The notes under the pieces were generated by a model that worked only from the letters and a program-made list of their open reading frames with translations, did no database searches and was not told the origin of the DNA. Below, in pieces: positions 41,828 through 51,784 of a stretch of DNA of 64,000 nucleotides. The stretch lies in contig CASDTX010000025.1 of NCBI GenBank assembly GCA_949283695.1, positions 124,001 through 188,000 on the forward strand, read 5' to 3'. The stretch's first letter is position 1. The number at the start of each line of letters is the position of its first letter. A program made the translations under genes and the position numbers. This stretch comes from an uncultured Eubacteriales bacterium. GTDB lineage: Bacteria; Bacillota; Clostridia; Lachnospirales; Lachnospiraceae.

Positions 41828-42337
41828 ATGCCAAAAGTAGGGATTGTAATGGGCAGCGACTCTGACCTGAAGGTGATGAGCAAGGCTGCGTCAATGCTGG
41901 AGAAATTCGGGATCGATTATGAGATGACTATTATCTCTGCGCACCGTATGCCGGATACATTTTTTGAGTGGGCGAAAGCCGCTGAAGGAAAAGGAATCAA
42001 AGTGATTATCGCAGGAGCCGGAATGGCTGCTCATCTGCCGGGCATGTGCGCGGCGCTCTTCCCGATGCCGGTTATCGGAGTCCCAATGTCCGGGAAGAAT
42101 CTGGAGGGAATGGACGCACTTTATTCGATCGTGCAGATGCCGCCGGGAATTCCGGTCGCGACGGTTGCGATTGACGGCGGAATGAATGCGGCAATCCTGG
42201 CAGCGAAGATTCTCGCCACGTCAGACGAAAAGATCTTAAAGAAGTTAAAAGATTACTCTGCAGAGATGAAGGAAACCGTTCAGGCAAAAGCAGACAAACT
42301 CAAAGAGATCGGTTACCAGACATATCTGAATCAGTAA
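41828..42337 (+). CDS. purE: 5-(carboxyamino)imidazole ribonucleotide mutase
   Basis: A 169-residue PurE. VGIVMGSDSDLKVM and ISAHRMPD are the signature phosphate- and substrate-binding motifs, and GMAAHLPGMCAAL is also present. It converts N5-CAIR to CAIR (class I) in purine synthesis. No purK lies next to it, so class I or II cannot be settled here. First gene of purE-purM-purN-purD. Ribosome binding site aaggagg. Confidence 0.96.
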   Translation: MPKVGIVMGSDSDLKVMSKAASMLEKFGIDYEMTIISAHRMPDTFFEWAKAAEGKGIKVIIAGAGMAAHLPGMCAALFPMPVIGVPMSGKNLEGMDALYSIVQMPPGIPVATVAIDGGMNAAILAAKILATSDEKILKKLKDYSAEMKETVQAKADKLKEIGYQTYLNQ

Positions 42338-42365
42338 GAAGTCAGCAGGATAAGGAGAAGAGATT

Positions 42366-43391
42366 ATGGATTATAAGAAGGCGGGCGTTGATATCGAAGC
42401 TGGTTACAGATCAGTGGAACTGATGAAAGAACATGTGAAGAAGACCATGCGGGAAGAAGTTCTGGGAGGCCTGGGCGGATTCTCGGGGGCGTTTTCTCTG
42501 GCGAAGATCAAAGAGATGGAGGAGCCGGTGCTCCTTTCCGGGACAGACGGATGCGGGACAAAGGTCAAGCTGGCCATGGTCCTGGACAAACATGATACTA
42601 TCGGAATTGACGCGGTGGCAATGTGCGTGAATGATATCGCGTGTGCCGGCGGCGAGCCGCTGTTCTTCCTGGACTATATTGCCTGCGGCAGGAATGAACC
42701 GGAGAAGATCGCAGAGATCGTCAAGGGGGTTGCAGAAGGATGCCTTCAGTCCGGCGCGGCTCTGATCGGCGGTGAGACGGCGGAACATCCGGGACTGATG
42801 GATCCGGAAGAATACGATCTGGCCGGATTCGCAGTCGGTGTGTGTGATAAGAAAGAGATGATCACAGGTGAGAACTTAAAGGCCGGGGACGTGCTGATCG
42901 GCATGGCTTCCTCCGGGATCCACAGCAACGGATTCTCCCTTGTGAGAAAAGTATTTAATATGAAGAGAGAGGCCCTGGATACATATTATGACAGCCTTGG
43001 ATGTACCCTGGGTGAGGCGCTTCTTGCTCCGACGAAGATCTACGTGAAGGCGTTAAAGAGCATCAAAGACGCCGGCGTGACCGTGAAGGCGTGCAGCCAT
43101 ATCACAGGCGGCGGATTCTATGAGAATATTCCGCGTATGCTCAAAGAGGGAACAAGAGCTGTGATCAAGAAGGACAGCTATCCCATTCCTCCGATTTTCG
43201 GAATGCTTTCTGTGGACGGCGACGTAGAAGAGCACATGATGTACAATACGTTTAATATGGGACTCGGCATGGTGCTTGCAGTGGACGAAGCAGATGTGGA
43301 GAAGACCATGGAAGCAATCCGCGCGGCAGGCGAGGCACCCTATGTGGTCGGCCATATTGAAGCCGGAGAAAAGGGAGTGGACTTATGTTAG
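42366..43391 (+). CDS. purM: Phosphoribosylformylglycinamidine cyclo-ligase (AIR synthase)
   Basis: A 341-residue ATP-dependent enzyme that closes the imidazole ring of AIR. It shows LLSGTDGCGTKVKLA, VNDIACAGGEPLFFLDY, IGGETAEHPG and GGGFYENIPRM. It overlaps purN by 7 bp. Confidence 0.97.
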   Translation: MDYKKAGVDIEAGYRSVELMKEHVKKTMREEVLGGLGGFSGAFSLAKIKEMEEPVLLSGTDGCGTKVKLAMVLDKHDTIGIDAVAMCVNDIACAGGEPLFFLDYIACGRNEPEKIAEIVKGVAEGCLQSGAALIGGETAEHPGLMDPEEYDLAGFAVGVCDKKEMITGENLKAGDVLIGMASSGIHSNGFSLVRKVFNMKREALDTYYDSLGCTLGEALLAPTKIYVKALKSIKDAGVTVKACSHITGGGFYENIPRMLKEGTRAVIKKDSYPIPPIFGMLSVDGDVEEHMMYNTFNMGLGMVLAVDEADVEKTMEAIRAAGEAPYVVGHIEAGEKGVDLC

Positions 43392-44032
43392 AAACGGGAA
43401 CAGCGGACTGCCGGATCGTGGTGATGGTTTCCGGCGGCGGCACCAACCTGCAGGCGATCATCGACGGCGTGGAGAGCGGCGCAATCACGAATACGAAGAT
43501 CGTGGGCGTGATCAGCAACAACAAAAATGCATACGCATTAAAACGTGCGGAAAAAAGCGGGATTCCGTTCCGCTGTGTCTCACCGAAAGACTATGCGTCC
43601 AGAGAGATTTTTAATGAAGAGCTTCTGAAAGCAGTGGATGAGTATGCACCAGACCTGATCGTTCTGGCCGGATTCCTGGTTGTGATCCCGCCGGCAATGA
43701 TCCGGGCGTACCAGAACCGGATGATCAATATTCATCCGTCACTGATCCCGTCATTCTGCGGGAAAGGCTACTACGGGCTGAAAGTGCATGAGGCAGCGCT
43801 CGCCCGGGGCGTGAAAGTCGTGGGCGCGACCGTTCATTTCGTGGACGAAGGAACAGATACCGGTCCGATCATCCTGCAGAAAGCAGTAGAAGTGAAGCAG
43901 GGCGACACGCCCGAAATCCTTCAGAGGAGGGTCATGGAACAGGCAGAGTGGAAGATTCTGCCCCGTGCCATTGACCTGATCGCAAACGGGAAGGTAACCG
44001 TTCAGGAGAACAAAACCATAATAGAAGAATAA
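43385..44032 (+). CDS. purN: Phosphoribosylglycinamide formyltransferase
   Basis: A 215-residue formyl-THF-dependent GAR transformylase. Motifs are MVSGGGTNLQAI (phosphate loop), NIHPSLIPSFCGKG (catalytic Asn/His) and HFVDEGTDTGPII (catalytic Asp). It overlaps purM by 7 bp. A short hairpin-rich gap (inverted repeat gcggtgtgtctgt/acaggcgcaccgt at about 44054-44089) precedes purD. Confidence 0.97.
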   Translation: MLETGTADCRIVVMVSGGGTNLQAIIDGVESGAITNTKIVGVISNNKNAYALKRAEKSGIPFRCVSPKDYASREIFNEELLKAVDEYAPDLIVLAGFLVVIPPAMIRAYQNRMINIHPSLIPSFCGKGYYGLKVHEAALARGVKVVGATVHFVDEGTDTGPIILQKAVEVKQGDTPEILQRRVMEQAEWKILPRAIDLIANGKVTVQENKTIIEE

Positions 44033-44134
44033 CAGCGCACGACAGTGCGTAAGAGCGGTGTGTCTGTGGGACAGGCGCACCGTTTCGGTTATACAGGAAA
44101 TGATGAAAGACTACGGCAAGGAGGTAATTTGAGA

Positions 44135-45406
44135 ATGAAGGTACTGATCGTTGGAAGCGGCGGAAGAGAGCATGCCATTGCGGCGAGCGTGGCAAAGAGC
44201 CCGAGGGCAGATAAGATCTACTGTGCACCCGGGAACGCGGGGATCGCAGAATATGCCGAGTGTGTGGATATCGGGGCCATGGAGTTCGACAAGCTGGCTC
44301 AATTCGCGAAGGAACACGAGATTGATCTGTGTATTGTAGGGATGGACGACCCGCTGGTGGGCGGCCTTGTAGATGTGCTGGAGGAAGCGGGAATCCGTAC
44401 CTTCGGACCACGGAAGAATGCGGCAGTCCTGGAAGGCTCAAAGGCATTTTCCAAAGACCTGATGAAGAAATATCATATTCCGACAGCGGCATATGAGAAC
44501 TTCACAGATCCGGAGAAAGCCCTGGCTTATCTCGAGACTGTACAATTCCCCATCGTCTTAAAGGCAGACGGACTGGCGCTGGGAAAAGGCGTGCTCATCT
44601 GTCAGGACTTAGAGGAAGCCAGAGAAGGCGTGAAGACGATCATGCTGGATAAGAAGTTCGGCACGGCAGGAAACGAGATGGTAATTGAAGAGTTCATGAC
44701 CGGACGGGAGGTCTCCGTGCTCTCCTTCGTGGATGGCAAGACCATCAAGACCATGACAAGCGCCCAGGATCACAAGAGAGCGGGCGACGGGGATACCGGG
44801 CTGAACACAGGCGGCATGGGCACATTCTCTCCCAGTCCTTTCTACACGAAAGAGGTAGAGGAGTTCTGTGAGAAATATATCTATCAGCCCACAGTGGACG
44901 CGATGGCGGCAGAAGGCCGTCCGTTTAAGGGCGTGATTTTCTTCGGACTGATGCTCACCGCAGACGGACCGAAGGTGCTGGAATATAACGCTCGTTTCGG
45001 CGACCCGGAGGCACAGGTTGTGCTGCCGCGCATGAAGAATGACATTATTGATGTAGCAGAGGCATGTATCGACGGGACACTGGATCAGATTGATCTTCAG
45101 TTCGAAGATAATGCGGCCGTGTGTGTGGTGCTGGCTTCGGACGGATATCCGGTAAAATACGACAAAGGATTTCCGATCACAGGTCTGGAGGAGTTTCAGA
45201 AGCATGAGGGCTATGCCTGCTTCCATGCGGGGACGAAGTTCAGTGACGGTAAGATCGTCACCAACGGCGGGCGCGTGCTGGGAGTAACCGCGAAAGGGAA
45301 AGATCTGAAGGAAGCGCGGAAGAACGCATATGAAGCAACGGAGTGGGTACAGTTCGAGAATAAATATATGAGGCATGATATCGGGAAGGCAATTGATGAA
45401 GCGTAA
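44135..45406 (+). CDS. purD: Phosphoribosylamine--glycine ligase (GARS)
   Basis: 423 residues from ATG 44135 with aaggagg upstream (an upstream in-frame ATG at 44045 is not used). An ATP-grasp enzyme: N-terminal VLIVGSGGREHAIA, PIVLKADGLALGKGV, GGMGTFSPSPFY and YNARFGDPEAQV. It makes GAR, the substrate of PurN. The remaining purine genes (purF, C, L, H) are not in this window. Confidence 0.97.
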   Translation: MKVLIVGSGGREHAIAASVAKSPRADKIYCAPGNAGIAEYAECVDIGAMEFDKLAQFAKEHEIDLCIVGMDDPLVGGLVDVLEEAGIRTFGPRKNAAVLEGSKAFSKDLMKKYHIPTAAYENFTDPEKALAYLETVQFPIVLKADGLALGKGVLICQDLEEAREGVKTIMLDKKFGTAGNEMVIEEFMTGREVSVLSFVDGKTIKTMTSAQDHKRAGDGDTGLNTGGMGTFSPSPFYTKEVEEFCEKYIYQPTVDAMAAEGRPFKGVIFFGLMLTADGPKVLEYNARFGDPEAQVVLPRMKNDIIDVAEACIDGTLDQIDLQFEDNAAVCVVLASDGYPVKYDKGFPITGLEEFQKHEGYACFHAGTKFSDGKIVTNGGRVLGVTAKGKDLKEARKNAYEATEWVQFENKYMRHDIGKAIDEA

Positions 45407-45554
45407 TTGCTGATCACCCGGATTGTTTTGTGAACGGCGCGGGCGGAACGGCTGCTGTGCCGCCGCCATATCATGTGGGCCGGGAAGTGCTGATATCTTG
45501 TTTCATCCGCTCATATAATAGCAGTAGAATGGAGCGGGGAATCGGAGGTGCGGC

Positions 45555-46304
45555 ATGAACCGGCAGAAAGAGAAAAGAAACACATGGTATATGGAAGCGG
45601 GACTGGCCGTTCTCATTGTGCTTACACTGGGAACAGCAGGTATGGCGGGGCGCCTGTCTGCCGGCGCAGAGACGGTGGGCCAGGCCGGCGTGACTGAGGA
45701 TGCGCAGGAAGAGCCTGCAGCCGGCACGGCTGACCAATCAGACAGCGGGCAGGCAGAAACGGCGGCTGCGGATGGGCAGTACCCGATCATGGGAGAAAGC
45801 ACGGTCACCGTGCAGGATATGGTGGAGTATTTTAACGCGTCCGGTGAACCCTATCCTGCGGAGGTGCTCAGCACCGGCGGAGCGGACTCTATCGAGACAT
45901 TCTGCCAGATGTACTATGAGGAAGCGTCGGCGGAAGGAGTGCGGCCCGAGGTGGCGTTTGCACAGACAATGAAGGAGACGGGATTCCTTCAGTATGGAGG
46001 AGATGCCAGCATTGAGCAGTTTAATTTCGCAGGGCTGGGGACAACAGGGGGCGGCGTGCCGGGAAACTCTTATCCGGATGTGCGCACCGGGATCCGGGCA
46101 CAGATCCAGCATCTGAAGGCATATGCCACTGCGGACGCCCTGAATCAGGAGTGCGTGGACGACCGGTATGAGTACGTGAAGAAAGGTGCGGCGCCTTATG
46201 TGGAATGGCTGGGCCAGCAGGAGAATCCGGAAGGTCTCGGCTGGGCCACAGGAGATCATTACGGATATGATATAGTAGGGATGATTCAGGATCTGATGGA
46301 ATAG
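45555..46304 (+). CDS. Glucosaminidase-domain protein, membrane-anchored
   Basis: 249 residues. An N-terminal membrane helix (residues ~14-32) precedes an Ala/Glu-rich linker and a lysozyme-like glucosaminidase domain: FCQMYYEEASAEGVRPEVAF, a likely catalytic Glu in MKETGFLQ, FNFAGLGTTGGG and SYPDVRTGIRAQIQHLKAYA. It should hydrolyse peptidoglycan glycan strands outside the membrane. The domain is truncated or minimal relative to large autolysins. It is monocistronic with ggaggtg upstream. Confidence 0.82.
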   Translation: MNRQKEKRNTWYMEAGLAVLIVLTLGTAGMAGRLSAGAETVGQAGVTEDAQEEPAAGTADQSDSGQAETAAADGQYPIMGESTVTVQDMVEYFNASGEPYPAEVLSTGGADSIETFCQMYYEEASAEGVRPEVAFAQTMKETGFLQYGGDASIEQFNFAGLGTTGGGVPGNSYPDVRTGIRAQIQHLKAYATADALNQECVDDRYEYVKKGAAPYVEWLGQQENPEGLGWATGDHYGYDIVGMIQDLME

Positions 46305-46335
46305 AGCGGCTTTTTCTTAAGATTACTTAAAGATC

Positions 46336-46364
46336 TTGACAAATCGGTATCTTGCGACTATAGT
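46336..46364 (+). promoter_or_regulatory. Promoter of the valS leader
   Basis: TTGACA (46336-46341), 17 bases, TATAGT (46359-46364): a near-consensus housekeeping promoter. Confidence 0.8.
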
Positions 46365-46370
46365 ATTTGA

Positions 46371-46740
46371 TAGTTAATTTTTAGTTAATACTATTGTAAC
46401 AAAGGTGACGAGGAAGAGGAGTACATTATTACTGCTGTCAGAGAGAACTGCTCGGAGAGACGGTCGGATAGAGTCCCATCGATGCGGCTGTGTGCCAGGC
46501 TGAAAAGCGGTTTCAGGAAAGGATAATGGAAGGTAGCTTTTGAACCGGATGGCTGAAGAGCGCTGAGTCTGCTGACGGCAGAGCGCGGGTAAGCTGTCCC
46601 GGAGTGGTCCACGTTACAGGACTGAAGAGATATATTTCTGCACTGCAGCGTTAGGAGCGCCGGAGGAAGTATATGAAATAAGGTGGTACCGCGGAATCTT
46701 CGCCCTTTACGTGATGTAAAGGGCGTTCATTTTTTTATTG
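46371..46740 (+). promoter_or_regulatory. T-box leader (tRNA-Val sensing) with terminator
   Basis: A ~370-nt leader precedes valS. The T-box core aggtggtaccgcgg at 46681-46694 is exact, and a terminator follows: cgcccttta/taaagggcg then ttcattttttt (46701-46737). Stem I features such as gacgaggaagaggagta (from about 46407) are recognisable. A GTA triplet at 46533-46535 is a possible valine specifier, but I could not fold Stem I reliably. Uncharged tRNA-Val would stabilise the antiterminator and allow valS expression. Confidence 0.9.
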
Positions 46741-46810
46741 TGAAAATTCCGTGAACGCCCGGAGGATGAAGAGAAAACCAATTGAGAGGGAGAAGCAAGG
46801 AGAGAACAAG

Positions 46811-49459
46811 ATGAGCAAAGAACTGGCAAAAACATACGATCCGAAAGCGATCGAAGAGAAGCTGTATGAAAAATGGTGTGAGAATAAGTATTTCCACGCA
46901 GAGGTGGACCGGAGCAGAAAGCCCTTTACGACCGTGATGCCGCCTCCGAACATTACAGGGAAACTGCACATGGGACATGCCCTTGACAATACGCTGCAGG
47001 ATATTCTGATCCGTTATAAGAGGATGGAAGGCTATAATGCGCTTTGGGTTCCGGGAACGGATCACGCAGCTATCTCTACGGAAGTGAAAGTGACGAATCA
47101 GCTGAAGGAAGAGGGCATTGATAAGAAAGAACTGGGACGGGAAGGATTCCTGAAGAGAACCTGGCAGTGGAAGGAAGAGTATGCGGGGACGATCGAGAAT
47201 CAGCTGAAGAAGCTGGGGATTTCCTGTGACTGGGACAGAGAACGCTTCACCATGGATGAGGGCTGCTCGAAAGCAGTTGAGGAAGTGTTCATTAACTTAT
47301 ATAAGAAGGGATACATCTATAAAGGTTCCCGGATTATTAATTGGTGCCCGAAATGTAAGACCTCTCTGTCGGACGCAGAGGTGGAGCATGAGGATCAGGA
47401 AGGACATTTCTGGCACATCAAGTATCCCATCGCGGGTACAGATCAGTTCCTGGAGATCGCAACAACCCGTCCGGAGACCATGCTGGGCGATACAGCCATC
47501 GCGGTGCATCCGGAGGACGAACGGTATCAGGATATCATCGGCAAGACAGCCATCCTTCCTCTGGTAGGGAGGGAGATCCCGATTGTGGCAGATGATTATG
47601 TGGACAAAGAGTTCGGTACAGGAGCAGTAAAGATCACGCCGGCTCATGACCCGAATGACTTCGAGGTAGGCAAGAGACACGGTCTGCCGGAGATTAACAT
47701 TATGAATGATGATGCCACCATCAATGAAAACGGCGGAAAATATGCAGGCATGGACCGCTATGAGGCGCGGAATGCCATTGTGAAAGAACTGGATGAACAG
47801 GGCTTCCTTGTGAAGGTTGTGCCTCACACACATGCAGTTGGGACTCATGACCGCTGCGGGACGACTGTGGAGCCGCTGATCAAGCAGCAGTGGTTTGTGA
47901 AGATGGAAGAACTGGCGAAACCGGCCATCAATGCGCTGAAGACGGGAGAGCTGAAGTTCGTGCCGGAGCGCTTCGATAAGATCTATCTGCACTGGCTGGA
48001 GAATATCAAGGACTGGTGTATCTCCCGGCAGATCTGGTGGGGCCACCGGATCCCGGCATATTACTGTGACGAGTGCGGAGAGCTCGTTGTAGACAGACAT
48101 GCTCCTGAGAAGTGCCCGCACTGCGGCTGTACCCATTTCACACAGGATGAGGATACACTGGATACCTGGTTCTCTTCCGCGCTGTGGCCATTCTCAACGC
48201 TTGGCTGGCCGGAGAAGACGGAGGACCTGGACTACTTCTATCCGACAGACGTGCTGGTGACAGGATATGACATTATTTTCTTCTGGGTAATCCGTATGGT
48301 ATTTTCCGGATATGAGCATACCGGAAAATCACCGTTCCATACCGTGCTGATTCACGGACTTGTGCGGGATTCCCAGGGGCGGAAGATGAGCAAATCTCTT
48401 GGCAACGGTATTGATCCGCTGGAGATCATCGATAAATACGGGGCAGATGCGCTGAGACTTACACTGGTGACCGGCAATGCACCCGGAAATGACATGCGTT
48501 TCTATAATGAGAGAGTAGAGGCGAGCCGGAACTTTGCGAATAAAGTGTGGAACGCATCCCGCTTCATTCTTATGAATATGAAGGAAAACGTAATAGCAAA
48601 GCCGGATGATAAACTGCTGACGCCGGTAGACCGCTGGATCTTGTCTGAGGTGAACACACTTGCCAAAGATGTCACAGAGAATATGGATAAGTTTGAGCTG
48701 GGCATCGCGGTGCAGAAAGTGTATGATTTCATCTGGGATGAGTTCTGCGACTGGTATGTGGAACTGGCGAAATACCGCATTTATCATGCAGAAGAGGATC
48801 CGGCGGCGGCAGACTGTGTACTCTGGGTGCTGAAGACGGTACTCGGGCAGGCGCTGAAACTTCTTCATCCGTTTATGCCGTTTATTACGGAGGAGATCTA
48901 CAGTGCACTTGTTCCGGAGGAAGAATCACTGATGATGTCCAGATGGCCGGAGTATAGAGAAGCGTGGAACTTCCCGGCAGATGAGAATGTAATGGAACAT
49001 GTGAAAGCGGTGACGAGAGGAATCCGCAACATTCGGTCTGAGATGGATGTGCCCAACAGTCGGAAAACGAAAGTATATATTATCTGTGAGGATGAGAGAT
49101 TAAGCGCCGGAATCGAGGCGGTGAAGGCGTCAGCCCAGCCGTTGATGATGGCGAATGAGATCCTGATTCAGAAGACAAAGGAAGGCGTTGCGGATAACGC
49201 GGTATCCGTCGTGGTTCCGGATGCGGTTGTTTATCTGCCGCTGGAAGATCTGGTGGACTTCGAACAGGAACTCGGAAGGCTGAAGAGAGAAGAGGAGCGG
49301 CTGAACAAAGAAATCAAGAGAGCAGAAGGGATGCTGGCCAACGAGAAGTTCGTGAGCAGGGCCCCGGAGGCGAAGGTTCAGGAAGAGAAAGAGAAACTGG
49401 AGAAATATACCCAGATGCTTGCCCAGGTGAAAGAGCGTATGGCGGGGCTTGGAAAATAG
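46811..49459 (+). CDS. valS: Valyl-tRNA synthetase
   Basis: 882 residues from ATG 46811 with aagga upstream; the frame is open further 5' from 46751. A class I synthetase: HIGH-type motif [16 protein letters not shown] motif [10 protein letters not shown], the CP1 editing domain ([20 protein letters not shown]), zinc-like CDECGELV and CPHCGC, and the C-terminal coiled coil ([19 protein letters not shown]). Controlled by the upstream T-box. Confidence 0.98.
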   Translation: MSKELAKTYDPKAIEEKLYEKWCENKYFHAEVDRSRKPFTTVMPPPNITGKLHMGHALDNTLQDILIRYKRMEGYNALWVPGTDHAAISTEVKVTNQLKEEGIDKKELGREGFLKRTWQWKEEYAGTIENQLKKLGISCDWDRERFTMDEGCSKAVEEVFINLYKKGYIYKGSRIINWCPKCKTSLSDAEVEHEDQEGHFWHIKYPIAGTDQFLEIATTRPETMLGDTAIAVHPEDERYQDIIGKTAILPLVGREIPIVADDYVDKEFGTGAVKITPAHDPNDFEVGKRHGLPEINIMNDDATINENGGKYAGMDRYEARNAIVKELDEQGFLVKVVPHTHAVGTHDRCGTTVEPLIKQQWFVKMEELAKPAINALKTGELKFVPERFDKIYLHWLENIKDWCISRQIWWGHRIPAYYCDECGELVVDRHAPEKCPHCGCTHFTQDEDTLDTWFSSALWPFSTLGWPEKTEDLDYFYPTDVLVTGYDIIFFWVIRMVFSGYEHTGKSPFHTVLIHGLVRDSQGRKMSKSLGNGIDPLEIIDKYGADALRLTLVTGNAPGNDMRFYNERVEASRNFANKVWNASRFILMNMKENVIAKPDDKLLTPVDRWILSEVNTLAKDVTENMDKFELGIAVQKVYDFIWDEFCDWYVELAKYRIYHAEEDPAAADCVLWVLKTVLGQALKLLHPFMPFITEEIYSALVPEEESLMMSRWPEYREAWNFPADENVMEHVKAVTRGIRNIRSEMDVPNSRKTKVYIICEDERLSAGIEAVKASAQPLMMANEILIQKTKEGVADNAVSVVVPDAVVYLPLEDLVDFEQELGRLKREEERLNKEIKRAEGMLANEKFVSRAPEAKVQEEKEKLEKYTQMLAQVKERMAGLGK

Positions 49460-49564
49460 ACCGGCCTGCTGACAGAACCCGGGGATAAAGCGGCGGGAGT
49501 GACGGGAGCTGTCCGGTGTATGGCCGCCGGAGGCTCCCGCGCAGAGAAAGGAAAGAAGTCATCC

Positions 49565-51784
49565 ATGAAACAGATTCATATGAAAAAGCCGGATATCAAA
49601 GGATTCTTTACGAAGGTCAGACACCTGAAGAAAGAAGATATCAAAAGGCATTTTATAGAGAAGAGAGAGCGGAGAAAGACGATACTGGAACAGCGCCGCA
49701 ACAGCAGATTTGCCAGGAAGATGCAGCCAGTTTATAAATGGATGAACCGGCTGTCTATTCCGCTGCAGTTCCTTCTGGCCTGCGTGATCAACTTTCTGAT
49801 CGAGCTGGTTTCAAGGCTGTCCTTTTTTGAAGCATGGGACTACCTGGCAGGGACGCCCCTGGTGTTTCTGTATAATTCTTTTATGATTTTCGTGACATTT
49901 TCCATTGTATATCTTGTCCGCAGGCGAGTGTTTACCAGAATATTGATCAGTGTATTCTGGCTGTTCCTGGGAGTCTGCAACGGATATTTGCTGACGAAGC
50001 GAGTTACGCCGTTTAATGCCCAGGATTTAAAGGTTTTGTCAGACGCGCTGGAACTGACAGGGAATTATTTTAACACCTTTGAGCTGATCATGATCATCAT
50101 CGGTGTGATTGCGCTTATCTTCTGGATCGTATCCATGTGGAGACGGGGCGGTCAGTTTACCGGGAAAATGCACAGGGTGATCGCCCTGGGCGGGGTCGCA
50201 GTATCCTTCGGCGCATGTGCCATGCTGACAGATGCTGCTATCGATAAACGTGTGATCTCGAATTATTTTGGAAATATTGCGTTTGCATATGAAGACTATG
50301 GGTTCCCATACTGCTTTTCTGCCAGCCTGTTTAACACCGGGATCAACGAGCCGGCGGGCTACAGCGAGGCAAGCATGGATGAGATCAGCAACGGCGGAGA
50401 AATCACCAAGAATGAGACCGGGCGTTCCCAGGAGGAACTGCCGAATATTATGTTCGTGCAGCTGGAGTCCTTCTTTGACCCTACAGAGGTTGAGTGGCTC
50501 CGTTTCTCAGAAGATCCGATCCCGAATCTGAGGAAGCTGTTCAGCGAGTATTCGACAGGATATTTCAAGGTGCCTTCTGTCGGAGCAGGGACCGCAAATA
50601 CAGAGTTTGAAGTACTTACGGGAATGAGCATGCGTTTCTTCGGTCCGGGAGAGTATCCCTATAAGACCTATGCGAAGACAAAGACGCTGGAGAGCGCGGC
50701 ATCGGCGCTGCAGGCGCTGGGCTACGGGGCGGAAGCGCTCCACAATAATGGGGGGAACTTCTACAGCCGTGCCCAGGTATTCAACAACATGGGATTCGAC
50801 CATTATACGAGCAAGGAGTTCATGAATATCCTGCAGACCACACCAAAAGGATGGGCGACGGATGATATTCTTGTGCCCAATATTATGGAGTCCATGGACA
50901 CCACAGAGGGCCAGGATTTCGTATTTACAATCACTGTGGAAGGACACGGGGAATACCCCACTGAGAAGGTGCTTGACGATCCGGAGATCGTGGTGAGCGG
51001 CGTAGAAGATGAAGGCGAGCGGAATGCGTGGGAGTATTACGTCAATCTGATCCATGAGACGGATAAGTTCGTCCAGCAGCTGATCGACGCGGTGGAAGCG
51101 AGAAACGAGCCTACCGTGCTGGTATTCTACGGAGATCATCTGCCGACCATGGATCTGGAAGCCAAAGACATGAAGAGCAAATATCTGTATAATACGAATT
51201 ATGTGATCTGGGATAATATCGGCCTGGAGAAACGGGATGAGAATATTGCCGCATATCAGATCATGGCAGAAGTGTTCGACCGGCTGGATATCCATACGGG
51301 AACGATCTTTAATTATCATCAGCAGCGTCACCAGACAAAGAATTATCTGGCGGATCTGGAACTTCTGCAGTATGATGTCATGTACGGCAGCCAGTATGTT
51401 TACGCAGAGAGCGGAGAGCCGATCACAGAAGGTCATATGGTCATGGGCGTGAAAGACGCTGAGATCACGGAGGTTGTCGCTCAGACAGACGGATCATACA
51501 GTGTTTACGGCGACAACTTCACGAAGCAGAGCAAGGTATATATAAACGGAGAGAAGCAGACGACGAAATTCCTGAATAATACAAGGCTGGACTTGAAAGA
51601 ATCGGAACTCCATGAAGGAGACACTGTCATGGTAGCCCAGGTGGGATCCAGCAATACGATCTTCAGGGAGTCAAAGACTTACGAATACAAAGACGGTAAG
51701 CTGACAGAAGTGCCGGCGGATCCGGATGCACCGGAGAATGGAAGGCAGGCATTCGTCTCGCAGGAAGAAGAAACAGAAGAATGA
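49565..51784 (+). CDS. LTA synthase-like sulfatase-family membrane protein
   Basis: 739 residues from ATG 49565. A basic N-terminus of ~70 residues leads to five predicted transmembrane helices (~80-245) and an extracellular alkaline-phosphatase-fold domain. NIMFVQLESFFD carries the metal Glu, AGTANTEFEVLTG carries the probable catalytic Thr, and VFYGDHLPTM carries metal Asp/His. This is the LtaS/phosphoglycerol transferase family. A further ~110-residue Ig/IPT-like C-terminal part (GSYSVYGDNFTKQSKVYING) is unusual. The stop overlaps folC by 4 bp. Confidence 0.9.
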   Translation: MKQIHMKKPDIKGFFTKVRHLKKEDIKRHFIEKRERRKTILEQRRNSRFARKMQPVYKWMNRLSIPLQFLLACVINFLIELVSRLSFFEAWDYLAGTPLVFLYNSFMIFVTFSIVYLVRRRVFTRILISVFWLFLGVCNGYLLTKRVTPFNAQDLKVLSDALELTGNYFNTFELIMIIIGVIALIFWIVSMWRRGGQFTGKMHRVIALGGVAVSFGACAMLTDAAIDKRVISNYFGNIAFAYEDYGFPYCFSASLFNTGINEPAGYSEASMDEISNGGEITKNETGRSQEELPNIMFVQLESFFDPTEVEWLRFSEDPIPNLRKLFSEYSTGYFKVPSVGAGTANTEFEVLTGMSMRFFGPGEYPYKTYAKTKTLESAASALQALGYGAEALHNNGGNFYSRAQVFNNMGFDHYTSKEFMNILQTTPKGWATDDILVPNIMESMDTTEGQDFVFTITVEGHGEYPTEKVLDDPEIVVSGVEDEGERNAWEYYVNLIHETDKFVQQLIDAVEARNEPTVLVFYGDHLPTMDLEAKDMKSKYLYNTNYVIWDNIGLEKRDENIAAYQIMAEVFDRLDIHTGTIFNYHQQRHQTKNYLADLELLQYDVMYGSQYVYAESGEPITEGHMVMGVKDAEITEVVAQTDGSYSVYGDNFTKQSKVYINGEKQTTKFLNNTRLDLKESELHEGDTVMVAQVGSSNTIFRESKTYEYKDGKLTEVPADPDAPENGRQAFVSQEEETEE

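Noticed and set aside
44609-45469. Long minus-strand frame opposite purD, and a similar one opposite the LTA synthase-like gene (50507-51436)
   Set aside because: Antisense shadows of strongly identified enzymes, with no recognisable motifs.
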